8,845 bases of DNA from assembly GCA_013214885.1 (NCBI GenBank), contig JABSRS010000128.1, forward strand, positions 1 through 8,845. The letters run 5' to 3'. The position numbers were made by a program, and so were the translations under genes. How positions within the stretch are numbered: the stretch's first letter is position 1; each line of letters begins with the position of its first letter. This DNA comes from Gammaproteobacteria bacterium. GTDB taxonomy: Bacteria > Pseudomonadota > Gammaproteobacteria > Enterobacterales > Psychrobiaceae. The notes below the pieces were generated by a model. It made no database searches, was not told the origin of the DNA, and saw only the letters and a list, made by a program, of their open reading frames with translations. Of this stretch, positions 8,267 to 8,845 are shown one piece after another.

Positions 8267-8367
8267 AAAAGTCGGATCATATTACGAAAAAGCGCAGCAA
8301 GTACATCCATGTATGCTTGATTTTTCATCCCTGAAAAATATCTTTTTCTCCATATAATCCGACTTTT
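8267..8367. repeat. Small element with terminal inverted repeats enclosing two hairpins (MITE-like or structured RNA)
   Basis: The ends pair over about 26 positions: AAAAGTCGGAT (8267-8277) with ATCCGACTTTT (8357-8367), then ATAT (8279-8282) with ATAT (8352-8355), then GAAAAAG (8286-8292) with CTTTTTC (8342-8348). Inside are hairpin 1, with TACAT (8302-8306) against ATGTA (8309-8313) extended by flanking pairs, and hairpin 2, a perfect 8-bp stem ATTTTTCA (8320-8327) against TGAAAAAT (8332-8339) with a TCCC loop. The whole can fold as a four-way junction. It begins 17 bases after the glcB stop and lies in the convergent gap with tnaA. The outer stem ends in TTTTT rightward, so it may also end glcB transcription. 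No target-site duplication was recognised. There is no open reading frame inside. Confidence 0.7.
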
Positions 8368-8384
8368 TGGTCAAGTATATTGAA

Positions 8385-8404
8385 CTCAAGTTGGTTTACC
8401 TGAG
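8385..8404 (-). terminator. Short hairpin just after the tnaA stop
   Basis: In leftward RNA, CTCAGGT and ACTTGAG pair as a 7-bp stem with one G-U pair and a 6-nt loop. The plus strand would have an A-C mismatch at that place, so the fold favours the tnaA direction. It begins 4 bases past the tnaA stop codon. The tail TTCAATATACTT is only moderately T-rich, so this is a weak terminator candidate. Confidence 0.35.
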
Positions 8405-8407
8405 CTG

Positions 8408-8845
8408 TTAGATTAACGAAAAGTGGGCGGTAAAGTGGCGTAGTGCTGGTGGTTGCCAGTCAATTTTTACTCCGGTGAGTAAATGTTTGTTAGCATTCAC
8501 TTCTTCTAAGCACTCGATACAGTAGTCAATGTGACTTTGAGTGTAGACTCTACGCGGTATTGCCAGGCGGACTAAATCCATTGCTGCTGGTTGTTCACTG
8601 CCGTCAGGTTGAAGACCAAACATTACCGAGCCAATTTCACAGGCGCGAATACCACCAAGACGATACATCTCAATGGCTAATGCTTGGCCAGGATATTGGT
8701 TAGGCGGAATGTGCGGTAACATGGCGCGAGCATCAATGTAAACGGCATGGCCGCCAACTGGTTTTACAATGGGAATGCCGAGTTTATCAAGGGCATTGCC
8801 AAGATAAGCGGTCGAGGTAATACGGTATTTTAAATAATCTTCCTC
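8408..8845 (-). CDS. tnaA: Tryptophanase, C-terminal 145 residues (5' part beyond the right edge)
   Basis: The frame is open from the window end to a TAA at 8410-8408, giving 145 residues, about a third of a typical 470-residue enzyme. Tryptophanase is a PLP enzyme that splits tryptophan into indole, pyruvate and ammonia. Diagnostic segments are VGGHAVYIDARAMLPHIP, PGQALAIEMYRLGGIR, ACEIGSVMFG, LAIPRRVYTQSHID and LRHFTA at the end. Tyrosine phenol-lyase is the close alternative. Two positions favour tryptophanase: CEIG has Ile where tyrosine phenol-lyase has its substrate-selective Arg (Arg381 in the Citrobacter enzyme), and LRHFTA has His where that enzyme has Phe. The IPRRVYT segment resembles tyrosine phenol-lyase more, but this is a weaker indicator. 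The PLP lysine, the start codon and any tnaC leader lie outside the window. The gene converges on glcB. Confidence 0.88.
   Translation of the reverse strand, partial: EEDYLKYRITSTAYLGNALDKLGIPIVKPVGGHAVYIDARAMLPHIPPNQYPGQALAIEMYRLGGIRACEIGSVMFGLQPDGSEQPAAMDLVRLAIPRRVYTQSHIDYCIECLEEVNANKHLLTGVKIDWQPPALRHFTAHFSLI

Noticed and set aside
5843..8845. A single functional system joining nos, glcB and tnaA
   Set aside because: glcB has its own 245-bp upstream gap, tnaA is convergent, and the enzymes belong to unrelated pathways. Nothing in the sequence links them beyond adjacency.

Overview
This AT-rich window looks like chromosome from a facultatively anaerobic gammaproteobacterium, most likely a marine lineage of the Shewanella/Alteromonadales/Vibrionales type. 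That placement rests on base composition, on the combination of a clade I nosRZD cluster with malate synthase G and tryptophanase, and on the style of the intergenic repeat. It is an inference, and I cannot name a genus.

Layout. Positions 1-4879 carry a leftward nitrous-oxide respiration operon in the usual order nosR -> nosZ -> nosD, with nosD running off the left edge. NosR is the membrane flavo-iron-sulfur protein needed to express and sustain N2O reduction. NosZ is the Tat-exported nitrous-oxide reductase and has every CuA and CuZ copper ligand. NosD is the periplasmic right-handed beta-helix protein of the copper-sulfide centre maturation machinery. A strong hairpin with a T-rich tail lies between nosZ and nosD and probably lowers nosD expression relative to nosZ. 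Positions 4880-5197 are a divergent control region with two FNR/DNR-type boxes (each 9 of 10 consensus positions), a 24-bp imperfect palindrome between them, and short repeats. On the right it feeds a small exported protein (5198-5842) of unknown role, built around five D-x-[GS]-V-G beta repeats.

Positions 6088-8250 hold glcB (malate synthase G, rightward), complete and with all catalytic residues. It is not next to an isocitrate lyase or glycolate genes within this window. A leftward tryptophanase gene (tnaA, C-terminal 145 residues) enters from the right edge and converges on glcB.

The glcB/tnaA gap contains the most unusual non-coding object in the window: a roughly 100-bp element with long imperfect terminal inverted repeats enclosing two hairpins, each with the near-identical motif CATCC[A/C]TG at its apex. 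It can fold as a cloverleaf-like four-way junction and looks like a small non-autonomous repeat or a structured RNA/terminator. The nos genes form one functional unit. glcB and tnaA look like independent chromosomal neighbours and not parts of the same system.
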